Shown here: one piece after another, positions 15,528 through 24,221 of the stretch
How the letters are laid out: every line of letters begins with the position of its first letter
Position numbering within the stretch: position 1 is the stretch's first letter
NCBI GenBank assembly: GCA_024684395.1
Contig: JAIKWY010000133.1
Span: 1-35,694, forward strand
DNA length: 35,694 nucleotides
DNA from: Oscillospiraceae bacterium
Lineage (GTDB): Bacteria; Bacillota; Clostridia; Oscillospirales; Ruminococcaceae
Reading direction: 5' to 3'
Program-made: the position numbers and the translations under genes
Notes under the pieces: generated by a model
What the model was told of the DNA's origin: nothing
Databases searched by the model: none
What the model saw: the letters and a program-made list of their open reading frames with translations, nothing else

Positions 15528-16331
15528 TCACGACAACGCAAGGCGAAGCCGCCATTTCGTGTCATTATCCAGTTCCTCGCCGAGGATCTCCTTCCCCAGC
15601 AGCTCATAAAACAGCGCACCCTTCGATCCCCTATCGTAGTACATGACAGGCTTTCCATAGCTTGGCGCCTCCGAAAGCCGCACATTTCTGGGGATCTTCG
15701 TGCGAAAGATCTGATCCGGGAAGTACTTCGCCACCTCATCGACCACCTGTCTTGACACATTCAGCCGATTATCATACATGGTAAACAGGATGCCGCAGAT
15801 CTGCAACGACGGATTGAAATTGCTCCGTACATGCTTCAGCGTATTCAGCAGCTGTGTCAGACCTTCGAGTGCATAATACTCCGCCAGCATCGGGATGAGC
15901 ACCTCATCGCACGCAGTCAAGCCGTTCAGCGTCAGCAGTCCGAGCGCAGGCGGGCAGTCGATCAGGATAAAATCATACTGCTCCTTCACGCTCAGCACCT
16001 GCATTTTCAGCCGTTTGAAGCGATCCTCCATCTGCGCCAGTTCGATCTCCGCACCGGCAATGTCAGACGTCGCAGGCACGATAGAAACGTTCTCGAACTC
16101 CGTCACAATGATCGCATCTTCGATCTTCGCCTTGCCGATGAGCATATCATACGCCGAGACCTTCAAGCCCTTCTTTTTGATGCCAAACCCGGTCGTAGCA
16201 TTGCCCTGTGAATCAATGTCGATGCACAGCACTTTTTTGCCTCTCGACCCAAGATACGCCGCCAGATTGACCACAGTTGTGGACTTTCCGACGCCGCCCT
16301 TCTGGTTGGCGACCGCAATCACCTTACCCAT
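15528..16331 (-). CDS. parA: Chromosome-partitioning ATPase ParA/Soj
   Basis: 267 residues, full length for Soj. Deviant Walker A KGGVGKST at residues 11-18 with Lys16, signature lysine Lys11, Walker A' LCIDIDSQGN, and Walker B FILIDCPPALG. It lacks the N-terminal HTH of plasmid type Ia ParA, so it is the chromosomal type. Binds DNA as an ATP dimer and is released by Spo0J; in Bacillus Soj also affects DnaA. AAAGGAGA sits 5 nt before the ATG. First gene of the soj-spo0J(-serS) unit. Confidence 0.96.
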   Translation of the reverse strand: MGKVIAVANQKGGVGKSTTVVNLAAYLGSRGKKVLCIDIDSQGNATTGFGIKKKGLKVSAYDMLIGKAKIEDAIIVTEFENVSIVPATSDIAGAEIELAQMEDRFKRLKMQVLSVKEQYDFILIDCPPALGLLTLNGLTACDEVLIPMLAEYYALEGLTQLLNTLKHVRSNFNPSLQICGILFTMYDNRLNVSRQVVDEVAKYFPDQIFRTKIPRNVRLSEAPSYGKPVMYYDRGSKGALFYELLGKEILGEELDNDTKWRLRLALS

Positions 16332-16378
16332 AGCCGTCTCCTTTCTTCATCTCTCAGCGACAAAAAGCCGCTGTTATC

Positions 16379-16407
16379 ATTATACCATGTTCACGGCATT
16401 TTGTAAA
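16379..16407 (-). promoter_or_regulatory. Sigma-A promoter of parA-parB
   Basis: TTTACA (16407-16402) and TATAAT (16384-16379) on the minus strand, 17-nt spacing. A perfect parS lies 22 nt upstream of the -35, so Spo0J loading there could influence transcription. Confidence 0.75.
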
Positions 16408-16425
16408 GTGATTTCCGGAAAATAT

Positions 16426-17274
16426 TTATGTTTCACGTGAAACATTTCCCGTCAAATTCCCCTCCGGATGCAGCGGAATGACGATATGAAACTCGATCCT
16501 GTCAGAATACTGCGTTTTCTGCGAATCTGCGTCGATCCCGACCGTCCGCATCGTCTCCACCGCATGGTTGATGGTGTTGACAAACAGCCGCACATCCTTG
16601 AACAAAGCGCTCCGCTTCCGCAGATTCTCCTGCTCCCGCCGCTCCCCGATGAGCGAATCGACATACCGCTCCGTCTTTTCGACATTCAGCCCCAATTTCA
16701 CGATCTTCTCCAGCACCTTCCGCCGCTCCTCCTCGCTCCCAAGGCGCAGAAGCGTCCGTGCATGTCGTTCCGAAAGCCCATTTTCGAGGATAAACGCCCG
16801 CTCCCCCTCCGAAAGCCGCAGCAACCGCAGCTTATTAGCGATGGTACTCTGCGCCCGACCAAGCCGCAGCGCTGCATCCTCCTGTGTCATCCCGTAAAAC
16901 GAAATGAGCTTCTCCAGCGCTGCCGCCTCCTCAAAGCAATTCAGATCCTCCCGCTGGATATTCTCGACCAGCGCCAGGATCGCCGAATTTCTGTCGTTGA
17001 TGTCCATGACAATACATGGCACCGTCTCCAACCCGGCAAGCTTCGCCGCCCGCAGCCGCCGCTCCCCTGCAATGAGCACATAACCATCCGCTAAGCACCG
17101 CACCGAAAGCGGCTGTAAAATGCCGTTCTGCCGGATGCTCTCCGCCAGCGCCCGCAGCTCCGTATTCACGAACCGCACCCTCGGCTGATGCGGATTCGGC
17201 TTGATCTCCTCCACAGGGATCTGCATGACCCGCTCCTCCGTCTTTTCCTTCACAAACCCAAACAGCCCCGCCAT
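16426..17274 (-). CDS. noc: Noc-like ParB paralogue (nucleoid occlusion protein)
   Basis: 282 residues, close to Bacillus Noc (283). Starts at ATG 17274 with GGAGGT 6 nt upstream. The N-terminal stretch MAGLFGFVKEK is a short, amphipathic-looking segment like the Noc membrane-targeting helix. Then IPVEEIKPNPHQPRVRF, the CTP motif GERRLRAAK, and the HTH MTQEDAALRLGRAQSTIANK, where AQSTIANKLRLL is typical of Noc rather than Spo0J. In Bacillus it blocks Z-ring assembly over the nucleoid. Its last codons, NVSRET then stop, are written by a perfect parS. A second Spo0J-type role cannot be excluded. Confidence 0.82.
   Translation of the reverse strand: MAGLFGFVKEKTEERVMQIPVEEIKPNPHQPRVRFVNTELRALAESIRQNGILQPLSVRCLADGYVLIAGERRLRAAKLAGLETVPCIVMDINDRNSAILALVENIQREDLNCFEEAAALEKLISFYGMTQEDAALRLGRAQSTIANKLRLLRLSEGERAFILENGLSERHARTLLRLGSEEERRKVLEKIVKLGLNVEKTERYVDSLIGERREQENLRKRSALFKDVRLFVNTINHAVETMRTVGIDADSQKTQYSDRIEFHIVIPLHPEGNLTGNVSRET
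16429..16444. promoter_or_regulatory. parS: parS site 3, perfect consensus
   Basis: TGTTTCACGTGAAACA lies inside the end of noc, directly before its TAA stop, and encodes the residues VSRET. Confidence 0.93.
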
Positions 17275-17301
17275 AAGCGCACCTCCATCCTTGATACATC
17301 C

Positions 17302-17331
17302 ATTATACCAGATGAAATGCCGCTCCGGCAA
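17302..17331 (-). promoter_or_regulatory. Sigma-A promoter of noc
   Basis: TTGCCG (17331-17326) and TATAAT (17307-17302), 18-nt spacing on the minus strand, just past the rsmG terminator. Confidence 0.65.
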
Positions 17332-17336
17332 CAGAA

Positions 17337-17369
17337 AAATCCGTTATTTCTTTTGAAAATAACGGATTT
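17337..17369 (-). terminator. Terminator of the mnmE-mnmG-rsmG unit
   Basis: Perfect 12-base arms AAATCCGTTATT (17337-17348) and AATAACGGATTT (17358-17369), followed on the minus strand by TTTTCTG, about 20 nt past the rsmG stop. Confidence 0.8.
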
Positions 17370-17389
17370 CCGTACATATTCATCCCCTC

Positions 17390-18103
17390 TTACAGCGGTT
17401 TTTGCTTGATCTGACCGCTATTGCGAGGATATTTTGTCGGAGTGCTGCTGAACTTTTTCACGACATAAATCACTCTTTCATCCCCGCCCGGCAGCTCATA
17501 CCGGATGGGCTCCTCAGCATGACCACCAAGCATCCGGATCGCCTGCAAAGCAGGTTTCAGCTCCTCGATCGGCCCCTTCATCGCCAGCCAGTAACCGCCC
17601 GTCTTCACATACGGCAGCGAATACTCCGCCAGCATCGGCAGCGCAGCCACAGCCCGAGCCGTCACCGCATCAAATTGCTCCCGGAAATCGGGCTTTTTGG
17701 CATATTCCTCTGCCCTGCCATGCATCGCCGTGAACGTCCCGCCAACCAGGTCCCGCACCTGTTCAAGGAACACGATGCGCTTATTCAGGCTATCGAGCAG
17801 CGTGATATACAGATCCGGACGTATCATCCCGAGCGGAACGCCCGGAAATCCTGCTCCACTGCCAATGTCGAGTACCTTCGCCCCCTCCGGCAGATATGCT
17901 GCGCACTTCACTGCCAGCAGCATACTGTCCAGAAAATGCTTTTTCAGGATACCATCCGCATCCGTCACCGCCGTAAGATTGACCTTCTCATTGTAATCCA
18001 CCAAAAATGCGGCATATTTCTCCATATTATCATATGTTTCACGTGAAACATCCACGCCATATGTATGAAACAGCGCCGCTGCTTCCTCATAACCCGGCAG
18101 CAT
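17390..18103 (-). CDS. rsmG: 16S rRNA (guanine-527-N7)-methyltransferase
   Basis: 237 residues from ATG 18103, preceded by AAGGAGGGG; longer in-frame starts have no ribosome site. Rossmann methyltransferase with the SAM-binding motif [17 protein letters not shown], followed by [13 protein letters not shown] and VTARAVA. It methylates G527 of 16S rRNA. Start overlaps the mnmG end by 17 nt. A perfect parS within the gene (18035-18050) encodes VSRET in the N-terminal helical region; the same peptide is written by parS in noc, in the same frame. Confidence 0.95.
   Translation of the reverse strand: MLPGYEEAAALFHTYGVDVSRETYDNMEKYAAFLVDYNEKVNLTAVTDADGILKKHFLDSMLLAVKCAAYLPEGAKVLDIGSGAGFPGVPLGMIRPDLYITLLDSLNKRIVFLEQVRDLVGGTFTAMHGRAEEYAKKPDFREQFDAVTARAVAALPMLAEYSLPYVKTGGYWLAMKGPIEELKPALQAIRMLGGHAEEPIRYELPGGDERVIYVVKKFSSTPTKYPRNSGQIKQKPL
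18035..18050. promoter_or_regulatory. parS: parS site 4, perfect consensus, inside rsmG
   Basis: TGTTTCACGTGAAACA inside the rsmG coding sequence, translated as VSRET near residues 19-23. parS inside or near rsmG is also known from other Firmicutes. Confidence 0.93.
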
Positions 18104-19970
18104 TTGACCCCTCCTTATGTTGTTCGAGCCACACGAGCAAAACTGACACATCCGCCGGTGACACACCCGAAATGCGTGATGCCTGCCCGATGCTCACAGG
18201 CTTTCGCAGATTAAGCTTTTCCGCTGCTTCCAGCCGCAGCCCACGCACTGTATTATAATCCAGATCTCCCGGCAGCTTCTTGTCTTCGAGTTTTTTTGCA
18301 AGCAATATCGTCTCATTCTGTCGCTGGATATACCCCGCATACTTGATCTGGATCTCCACCTGCTCCTGCTCGTCCGCAGTCAATTCAGGCCGCTCCGGAT
18401 CAAATGCGGCGATCATCGCATACCCGATCTGCGGCCGACGGATGAGATCCGCCGCCTTACAGCCTGTTGACAGCGGAGAAGTCCCCTGTGCCTCGAGCAT
18501 CGCATTCAGCCCCGCAGACGGTGCGATATTGCAATGCTCCAGCCGCTTGATCTCCTGCGCCACACGCTCATACTTCCGCAGCATCGCCTGATATCGTTCC
18601 TCCGGTAAAAGCCCTATTTTGCGTCCGATCGGCATCATCCGCTGATCCGCATTATCCTGCCGCAGAACGAGCCGGTACTCGCTCCGTGAGGTCATCATCC
18701 GGTAAGGATCGCTGCACCCCTTTGACACCAGATCGTCGATGAGCGTCCCGATATACGACCCCGACCGCTCAAAAATGACCGGTTCTTCGGCTTTTGCAGC
18801 CAATGCCGCATTGATCCCGGCGACGATGCCCTGTGCCGCAGCCTCCTCATAGCCCGAGCTGCCGTTGAACTGCCCCGCACCGTACAAACCACGCAGTGCC
18901 TTCGCCTCCAAAGTCGGCAAAAGTGCCGTAGGATCAACACAATCGTACTCGATGGCATACGCCGGCCGCAGGATCTCGACATGCTCCAGCCCCTTGATCG
19001 TCCGCAAAAACGCCAGCTGCACCTCTTCCGGCAGAGAACTGCTCATCCCCTGCAAATAATACTCCTCGGTCGAAAGCCCCATCGGCTCGATAAACAGCTG
19101 ATGCCGCTCCTTATCCGCAAACCGCACCACTTTATCCTCGATAGATGGGCAATATCTCGGACCCACGCCCTCGATGCGCCCCGCATACAGCGGCGACCGA
19201 TGCAGGTTCTCCTTGATGACCCGATGCGTCTCCGCATTGGTATAGCTCACATAGCAGCTCACCTGGTTATGCATCTCCGTCCCGTCATGCAGGAACGAAA
19301 ACGGCGTAATATCGGCATCTCCGTCCTGCCGCTCCAGCGCATCGAAGTCGATGCTCCGCTTGTGTACCCGGCAGGGCGTCCCCGTCTTGAACCGCCGCAG
19401 CGGTAGATACTCCCGCAGGCTCTCCGCCAGCGCATTCGCCGGCAGCGCCGCATCCGGCCCGCTCTCATAGGACGCCTCCCCCACATGGATGACGCCTTTG
19501 AGATACGTTCCCGTTGCGATGATGACCCGCCCCGCATGATACGCCGTCCCGAGCCGTGTCACAATTCCCCGTACTTCGCCATTTTCGACAAGTACCTTGA
19601 CCGCCTCGCCCTGCTTGACGAACAAATTTTCTTGCTTCTCGCAGACATGCTTCATATAATTATGATACATCACCCGGTCAGCCTGCACCCGCAGACTATG
19701 CACCGCCGGACCCTTGCCCCGGTTGAGCATCCGGCTCTGCAAAAAGCACGCATCTGCGGCTTTTCCCATCTCTCCGCCAAGTGCGTCGATCTCCCGCACC
19801 AGATGCCCCTTCGCCGTCCCGCCGATGGACGGATTGCACGGCATATTGGCGATCTGGTCAAGCGAAATGGTCAGCAGCAGCGTCCGGCATCCCAGCCTTG
19901 CCGCCGCCAATCCCGCTTCCACGCCCGCATGACCGGCGCCGACCACGATCACGTCATACTGATTCTCCAT
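18087..19970 (-). CDS. mnmG: tRNA uridine-34 5-carboxymethylaminomethyl-modifying enzyme, FAD subunit
   Basis: 627 residues. FAD-binding [17 protein letters not shown] at residues 11-27, the GidA signature [21 protein letters not shown], a second segment PALYAVGQFNG-like ([20 protein letters not shown]), and a helical C-terminal domain that contacts MnmE and tRNA. With MnmE it installs the (carboxymethyl)aminomethyl group at wobble U34. Sits between mnmE and rsmG with tight spacing (15 nt after mnmE), as in many Firmicutes. AGGAAG precedes the ATG. Confidence 0.97.
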   Translation of the reverse strand: MENQYDVIVVGAGHAGVEAGLAAARLGCRTLLLTISLDQIANMPCNPSIGGTAKGHLVREIDALGGEMGKAADACFLQSRMLNRGKGPAVHSLRVQADRVMYHNYMKHVCEKQENLFVKQGEAVKVLVENGEVRGIVTRLGTAYHAGRVIIATGTYLKGVIHVGEASYESGPDAALPANALAESLREYLPLRRFKTGTPCRVHKRSIDFDALERQDGDADITPFSFLHDGTEMHNQVSCYVSYTNAETHRVIKENLHRSPLYAGRIEGVGPRYCPSIEDKVVRFADKERHQLFIEPMGLSTEEYYLQGMSSSLPEEVQLAFLRTIKGLEHVEILRPAYAIEYDCVDPTALLPTLEAKALRGLYGAGQFNGSSGYEEAAAQGIVAGINAALAAKAEEPVIFERSGSYIGTLIDDLVSKGCSDPYRMMTSRSEYRLVLRQDNADQRMMPIGRKIGLLPEERYQAMLRKYERVAQEIKRLEHCNIAPSAGLNAMLEAQGTSPLSTGCKAADLIRRPQIGYAMIAAFDPERPELTADEQEQVEIQIKYAGYIQRQNETILLAKKLEDKKLPGDLDYNTVRGLRLEAAEKLNLRKPVSIGQASRISGVSPADVSVLLVWLEQHKEGSNAAGL

Positions 19971-19985
19971 ACTTCCTCCAAATGC

Positions 19986-21338
19986 CTATTTTCCCACACA
20001 AAACCGCTCGAACACAGTGTCCGCCACACGATCCGTGATGCGTTCTCCCGTGAGCTGCAACAGCGCCTCCGCCGCCGCATCCAGGCAGACCGTCACCGCA
20101 TCGAATGCCATGCCCATCTGAAGCGCCCCCAGCGCCTCCCGCACAGCATCCACTGCCGCCCGCAGGCTGTCCCGCTGCCGCTCGTTGGCGATCATGCCGT
20201 CCTCCCAGGCAGCCCCCTGCCGCTGCGCAAACCGCTCCACAGCCGCTTCGAGCGCCTTCAGGTTATCTTCATTTTTTGCCGATATATAGACAGTTTCTGC
20301 ATAAGCCCCATCCGGCTGCCAGCACTGACCCTTGTCCGATTTATTGCATACACAAATGGTACGCTCCTCCGGCAGCAGCGCTAACAGCGCCCGATCCGCC
20401 TCCGTACAAGGCTCCGATGTATCAAACACCGCCAGCACCAGCTCCGCTTCCAGTAAATACTGCCGCGACCGCTCCACGCCGATGCGCTCGATCGGCTCAT
20501 TCGTCTCGTGCATCCCCGCCGTATCCGACAGCCGCAGCCGATACGAACCAATGCGCACCTGCTCCTCGACCACATCCCGTGTCGTCCCTGCAATGTCCGT
20601 GACAATGCTCCGCTCGCAGCCGGAAAGTGCATTGAACAGCGTCGATTTCCCGACATTCGGGCGCCCGACGATCGCCGTCCGCAGCCCCTCCCGCAGGATG
20701 CGCCCATAGTCATACGAGCTCAGCAGCGTCTCCATATCCGAAAGTAGTGCCCCGAGCCGCTTCTCGAGCGCCCCGCCGTCCACCTCCGGTATGTCCTCAT
20801 CCGGATAATCCGCCCAGACCGCCAGGTCTGACAGCATTTCGAGCAGCACGCCCGAGAGCCGCCGGATCCGCCGGAACGTCGCCCCTTCCCGGAGCGCCCG
20901 GGCGCATTGCAGCTCCTTCTCCCCGGATGCAGCGATCAGATCCGCGACCGCCTCCGCCTGTGTCAGGCTCAGCTTCCCGTTCAGAAATGCCCGCCTGGTG
21001 AACTCCCCGGCTTCCGCCAGCCGCACCTCCGGAGAGAGCACCGCCCGCAGCAGCCGCTCGGTCAGATACCGCCCGCCGTGACAGGAGATCTCCGCCACAT
21101 CCTCACCGGTATAGCTGTGCGGCGCCCGGAACACTGTCAGCACCACATCATCGAGCCGCTCCCCATCCTGCATGAAATAGCCATAGGCGCACGTATACCC
21201 CGCCATTTCGAGCGGTGTCCCGCCCCTTACCGGCGCAAAGACCTCCGCCGCCCGCCGGATGGCATACGGCCCCGAGATGCGGATGACCGCCATGCCGCCT
21301 GTGCCGTGCGGTGTCGCGATCGCTGCGATCGTCTCCAT
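19986..21338 (-). CDS. mnmE: tRNA modification GTPase MnmE
   Basis: 450 residues from ATG 21338, chosen because GGAGG lies 7 nt upstream; the ATG at 21344 is too close. N-terminal folate-binding domain (METIAAIATPHGTGGMAVIR), helical domain, and an inserted G domain with GRPNVGKS, a DIAGTTRD switch, DTAG and NKSD. The family C terminus FCVGK carries the essential cysteine. Partner of MnmG in wobble U34 modification. A terminator-like stem (21358-21383) sits immediately before its ribosome site. Confidence 0.97.
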   Translation of the reverse strand: METIAAIATPHGTGGMAVIRISGPYAIRRAAEVFAPVRGGTPLEMAGYTCAYGYFMQDGERLDDVVLTVFRAPHSYTGEDVAEISCHGGRYLTERLLRAVLSPEVRLAEAGEFTRRAFLNGKLSLTQAEAVADLIAASGEKELQCARALREGATFRRIRRLSGVLLEMLSDLAVWADYPDEDIPEVDGGALEKRLGALLSDMETLLSSYDYGRILREGLRTAIVGRPNVGKSTLFNALSGCERSIVTDIAGTTRDVVEEQVRIGSYRLRLSDTAGMHETNEPIERIGVERSRQYLLEAELVLAVFDTSEPCTEADRALLALLPEERTICVCNKSDKGQCWQPDGAYAETVYISAKNEDNLKALEAAVERFAQRQGAAWEDGMIANERQRDSLRAAVDAVREALGALQMGMAFDAVTVCLDAAAEALLQLTGERITDRVADTVFERFCVGK

Positions 21339-21357
21339 GCTCATACCTCCAAAACAA

Positions 21358-21383
21358 GAGGCTGAACGCAACCGTCCAGCCTC
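21358..21383 (-). terminator. Terminator-like stem just before mnmE
   Basis: GAGGCTG/CAGCCTC stem, then TTGTTTT on the minus strand, ending 4 nt before the mnmE ribosome site. It could attenuate transcription from jag into mnmE or cover the ribosome site. Confidence 0.6.
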
Positions 21384-21403
21384 CCTTTCATTCATTCGTT
21401 ATG

Positions 21404-21474
21404 GAAGCACTGGATCAATCATAATACAGTGCTTCGGGAATCATAAAATGGCTACTTGTGGGGCTGCACCCCAC
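21404..21474. repeat. Two hairpins between jag and mnmE
   Basis: GAAGCACTG/CAGTGCTTC (21404-21412, 21427-21435) and GTGGGG/CCCCAC (21458-21463, 21469-21474). Gap of 173 nt within an otherwise packed operon; no gene seen there. Confidence 0.6.
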
Positions 21475-21511
21475 GCCCCCTGTACTGATTTATAAATCAA
21501 TCAGTACTTAC

Positions 21512-22861
21512 TCAGAACTCGATCTTGCCGTACAGACCTGCATTGATCTCATCCTCAGCCTTCGGACGCTTGTACTCCTTCTCGAAAGCCGTCTTCATGG
21601 AATCCATCGAAATGCGCTCCGGCGGTGCATCCGGATTTCTGCGGCGTCCGCCGTCGCGTCTGCGACGATCGTCTCTGCCGCGACCGCCTCTTCCGCCACG
21701 CTCGTCACGCTCGCCACGGCCACCTCTGCCACGTCTCTGCGGACGCTCGGTAGAGGAGATGACCACCTTACGATACGGCTCCTCGCCGATGCTCTTGGAC
21801 TGCACACCATCGATCTCAGCGATCGCCGAGTGGATGATGCGTCTCTCATACGGATTCATCGGTTCGAGCATCATCTGTCTGCCGCTGCGCAGTACGTTCT
21901 TGGCGATCTTCGCAGCCAGCTCCTCGAGGGTCTTGCGGCGGCGCTCACGGTAGTTCGCACTGTTCAGGATGATGCGGTAGTATTCCTTGTCGCCTCTGTT
22001 GGCGATCATGAATGTCAGATACTGGAGTGCATCGAGCGTCTCGCCTCTCTTACCGATGACAGCGCCGTTGTTCGCAGCCACGATGTCGATCATCGCACTC
22101 TCCGCACCGGCGTTGACCTCGAAGGTCGCCTCCACGCCCATCTGCTCGAGGATGCCTGCGAGATAAGCCTTTGCCTTCTCGATCTTCGCCAGCGCAGCTT
22201 CAGAAGGCTCGCCCACGATCAGCTCCTCATCGAACGGCACCTTGTCCGCCTTGTCTTCCTTGGTCTCAGCCTTTGCCGGCGCAACCGCTTCCTTCACAGC
22301 CTCAGCCGCCTCTGTCGCAGCAGTCTCTACCGCCGGAGCGACCTCATCAGCAGCGGCGTCCACAGCAGCAGCGACCTCCTTGGCAGCCTCCTCCACAGCG
22401 GGAGCGACTTCCTTGGCGGCATCCTCCACAGCAGCAGCCACTTCCGTAGCCACATTCTCAACCACAGCCGCAGCCTGCTCGAGAACAGAGGGCTTCTCCT
22501 CAGGCTCCTCTGCAAATGCCGCAGCCGCAGCGCCGAGCTCTTCGGATGCTTCCTTGATCGCCTTGTCCATCTCCTCAGCGGACATCTCCGGCTGAGCGGG
22601 CTTTTCCTCTACGACATCGTACTCCACCGCCGGCGGGACCTCGATCTCGTGCTTTGTCTGGCGGTGATCCACCGCAGATACATCAATGGAAGTATAGGTC
22701 GCCTGCACCTTGGCAAGACCCTTAGTGATGCCCAGGAAGCCACGCTTCGGCTCCTCCAGGATCTCAAAGGTGATGTCCGACTCTGCGACACCAAACGTCT
22801 TTGCAGCCAGCTCTCTTGCCTTCTCGACCGTCTTTTCTGTAAATACTTGACTTTTGATCAT
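21512..22861 (-). CDS. jag: Jag/KhpB RNA-binding protein with expanded linker and RGG tail
   Basis: 449 residues, roughly twice the length of Bacillus SpoIIIJ-associated Jag. Jag-N domain (1-52, VEKARELAAKTFGV...GFLGITKG), then an acidic linker, then KH (266-280, GAVIGKRGETLDALQ) and R3H (about 300-370, with NYRERRRKTLEELA and MNPYERRIIH). Residues 140-194 are five consecutive 11-residue repeats of the type EVAPAVEEAAK. Residues 371-405 are an Arg/Gly-rich tail with several RGG triplets. KhpB proteins bind RNA and influence cell division and the membrane insertion pathway. Eleven nt separate it from yidC upstream. ATG preceded by AGGAGG. Confidence 0.95.
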   Translation of the reverse strand: MIKSQVFTEKTVEKARELAAKTFGVAESDITFEILEEPKRGFLGITKGLAKVQATYTSIDVSAVDHRQTKHEIEVPPAVEYDVVEEKPAQPEMSAEEMDKAIKEASEELGAAAAAFAEEPEEKPSVLEQAAAVVENVATEVAAAVEDAAKEVAPAVEEAAKEVAAAVDAAADEVAPAVETAATEAAEAVKEAVAPAKAETKEDKADKVPFDEELIVGEPSEAALAKIEKAKAYLAGILEQMGVEATFEVNAGAESAMIDIVAANNGAVIGKRGETLDALQYLTFMIANRGDKEYYRIILNSANYRERRRKTLEELAAKIAKNVLRSGRQMMLEPMNPYERRIIHSAIAEIDGVQSKSIGEEPYRKVVISSTERPQRRGRGGRGERDERGGRGGRGRDDRRRRDGGRRRNPDAPPERISMDSMKTAFEKEYKRPKAEDEINAGLYGKIEF

Positions 22862-22872
22862 GGTACGACCTC

Positions 22873-24153
22873 CTACTTCTTTTTCTTCTTAGTTAATTTC
22901 ACCGGCTCTTCCTGTACTTCTTCCTCGCCGTATTTCTCAGCCATCCGTCTTCTTGCCTCACGGATGACGGAAGTATTGTATTCCTCTATCTCAGAGCGGG
23001 ACGGCTTTCTCTCGGAGCCGTCATCATCGGAATACCGCACTCTGTTGGAAGGACCGCCGCCGAGCGTTGCAGGGCTCTCTCCCCCCTGCTGCTGGCGGAG
23101 CATTTCCTCCTGCTGCTCCATCAGGCGCTGCATCATGGAGGGTCTGCGCTTGGAGTTCTTTGCCTTCTCACGCTCTTTCTCGCCGATCTTCTGCACTCTC
23201 TCCTCATTGAACCAGGAGTACAGCAAAAAGCTCTGCACAAAGGAGAATGCCGAAGAACACATCCAGTAGAAGCCGACACCGGCAGGCACCGTAAATGCGA
23301 GCCAGACAGAGAACAGCGGCATAAAGTACAGCATCGCGTTCATCGGACCCATGTTCGGCATATCCGGATTGCGCTTCTTCTGCATGTGCTGCATGTAGAT
23401 CGTCATGCAAAGCTGCAGGATACCCGACAGGATCGGGATCAGGAACAGGAACACCGTCGAATTCTGCATCGGCTTCCAGTTCGGCGTCTCACTCAGATTG
23501 GTGCTGCCGATCTTGAAGGTCTCCGCAAACTGCGTCACCGCCGGCACAAAGCTCTCGTCGATAGCCGCCAGCTTCTGTACGGACTCATTGCCGTCCTTGT
23601 CCCAGACCGTGACCTCGCCGCTCTTGACGACCGCCTGGAACTCCTCCGCCTTGCCGTCCTGGAGCAGCTTGCCCATGAGGATGAGCTCCTCACGCATACT
23701 GTTCTTGTTGATCTGCTTCTCGGCAGCAGCACGGTCGTCATCGATCATGAGGACGATCGACTTTGCCTCCTCGATCACAGGCTTTTTATAGTCCATGATA
23801 TACGTCATCGGCTGGTAAACAACAGCAAGCACGCCCCACAGCAAAATCAGCGGGATGAAGGACGTCAGGCAGGAGGAATACGGATTGATATTCTCCTCCT
23901 GATACAGCTTCGACTGTTCGAGCTGCATCTTCTCCGGCTCATTGCGGTACTTCTCCTGGATCTTCTTCAGCTTCGGAGACAGGAGCGTCTGCCTTGCCGC
24001 ATTCTTCTGCTGCTTATAGCTCACAGGGAACAGCAGGATCTTGGTGAACAGTGTGAAGAGTATGATGGCAATACCATAGTTCCCCACCCAGTTGTAGATC
24101 AGCTTCATAATGAAGCCAAGCGGCACACCGATGATATTAATGATAAAATTCAA
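22873..24153 (-). CDS. yidC: Membrane protein insertase YidC/Oxa1 (SpoIIIJ type)
   Basis: 426 residues from TTG 24153, with GAGGT 8 nt upstream. Core Oxa1 features: helix near residues 25-45 (GIAIILFTLFTKILLFP), cytoplasmic helical hairpin with QQKNAARQTLLSPKLKKIQEKYR including an Arg expected in the hydrophilic groove, then helices FIPLILLWGVLAVVY, STVFLFLIPILSGILQL, MNAMLYFMPLFSVWLAF and FYWMCSSAFSFVQSFLL. Between the second and third membrane segments lies an extra 110-residue extracytoplasmic domain (about 125-235), and the C-terminal 100 residues are charged and Lys-rich at the end. Inserts membrane proteins with or without SecYEG. No N-terminal lipobox seen. Confidence 0.93.
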   Translation of the reverse strand: MNFIINIIGVPLGFIMKLIYNWVGNYGIAIILFTLFTKILLFPVSYKQQKNAARQTLLSPKLKKIQEKYRNEPEKMQLEQSKLYQEENINPYSSCLTSFIPLILLWGVLAVVYQPMTYIMDYKKPVIEEAKSIVLMIDDDRAAAEKQINKNSMREELILMGKLLQDGKAEEFQAVVKSGEVTVWDKDGNESVQKLAAIDESFVPAVTQFAETFKIGSTNLSETPNWKPMQNSTVFLFLIPILSGILQLCMTIYMQHMQKKRNPDMPNMGPMNAMLYFMPLFSVWLAFTVPAGVGFYWMCSSAFSFVQSFLLYSWFNEERVQKIGEKEREKAKNSKRRPSMMQRLMEQQEEMLRQQQGGESPATLGGGPSNRVRYSDDDGSERKPSRSEIEEYNTSVIREARRRMAEKYGEEEVQEEPVKLTKKKKK

Positions 24154-24221
24154 TTTTTGCTACCTCATTCCTTATTATCCAATAAACAATCCAAACAAAT
24201 GTGACAGCCATTCCCGGCACA

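Noticed and set aside
16411-16423. Noc-binding site at ATTTCCGGAAAAT
   Set aside because: Two bases shorter than the known ATTTCCCGGGAAAT-type site; too weak to call.
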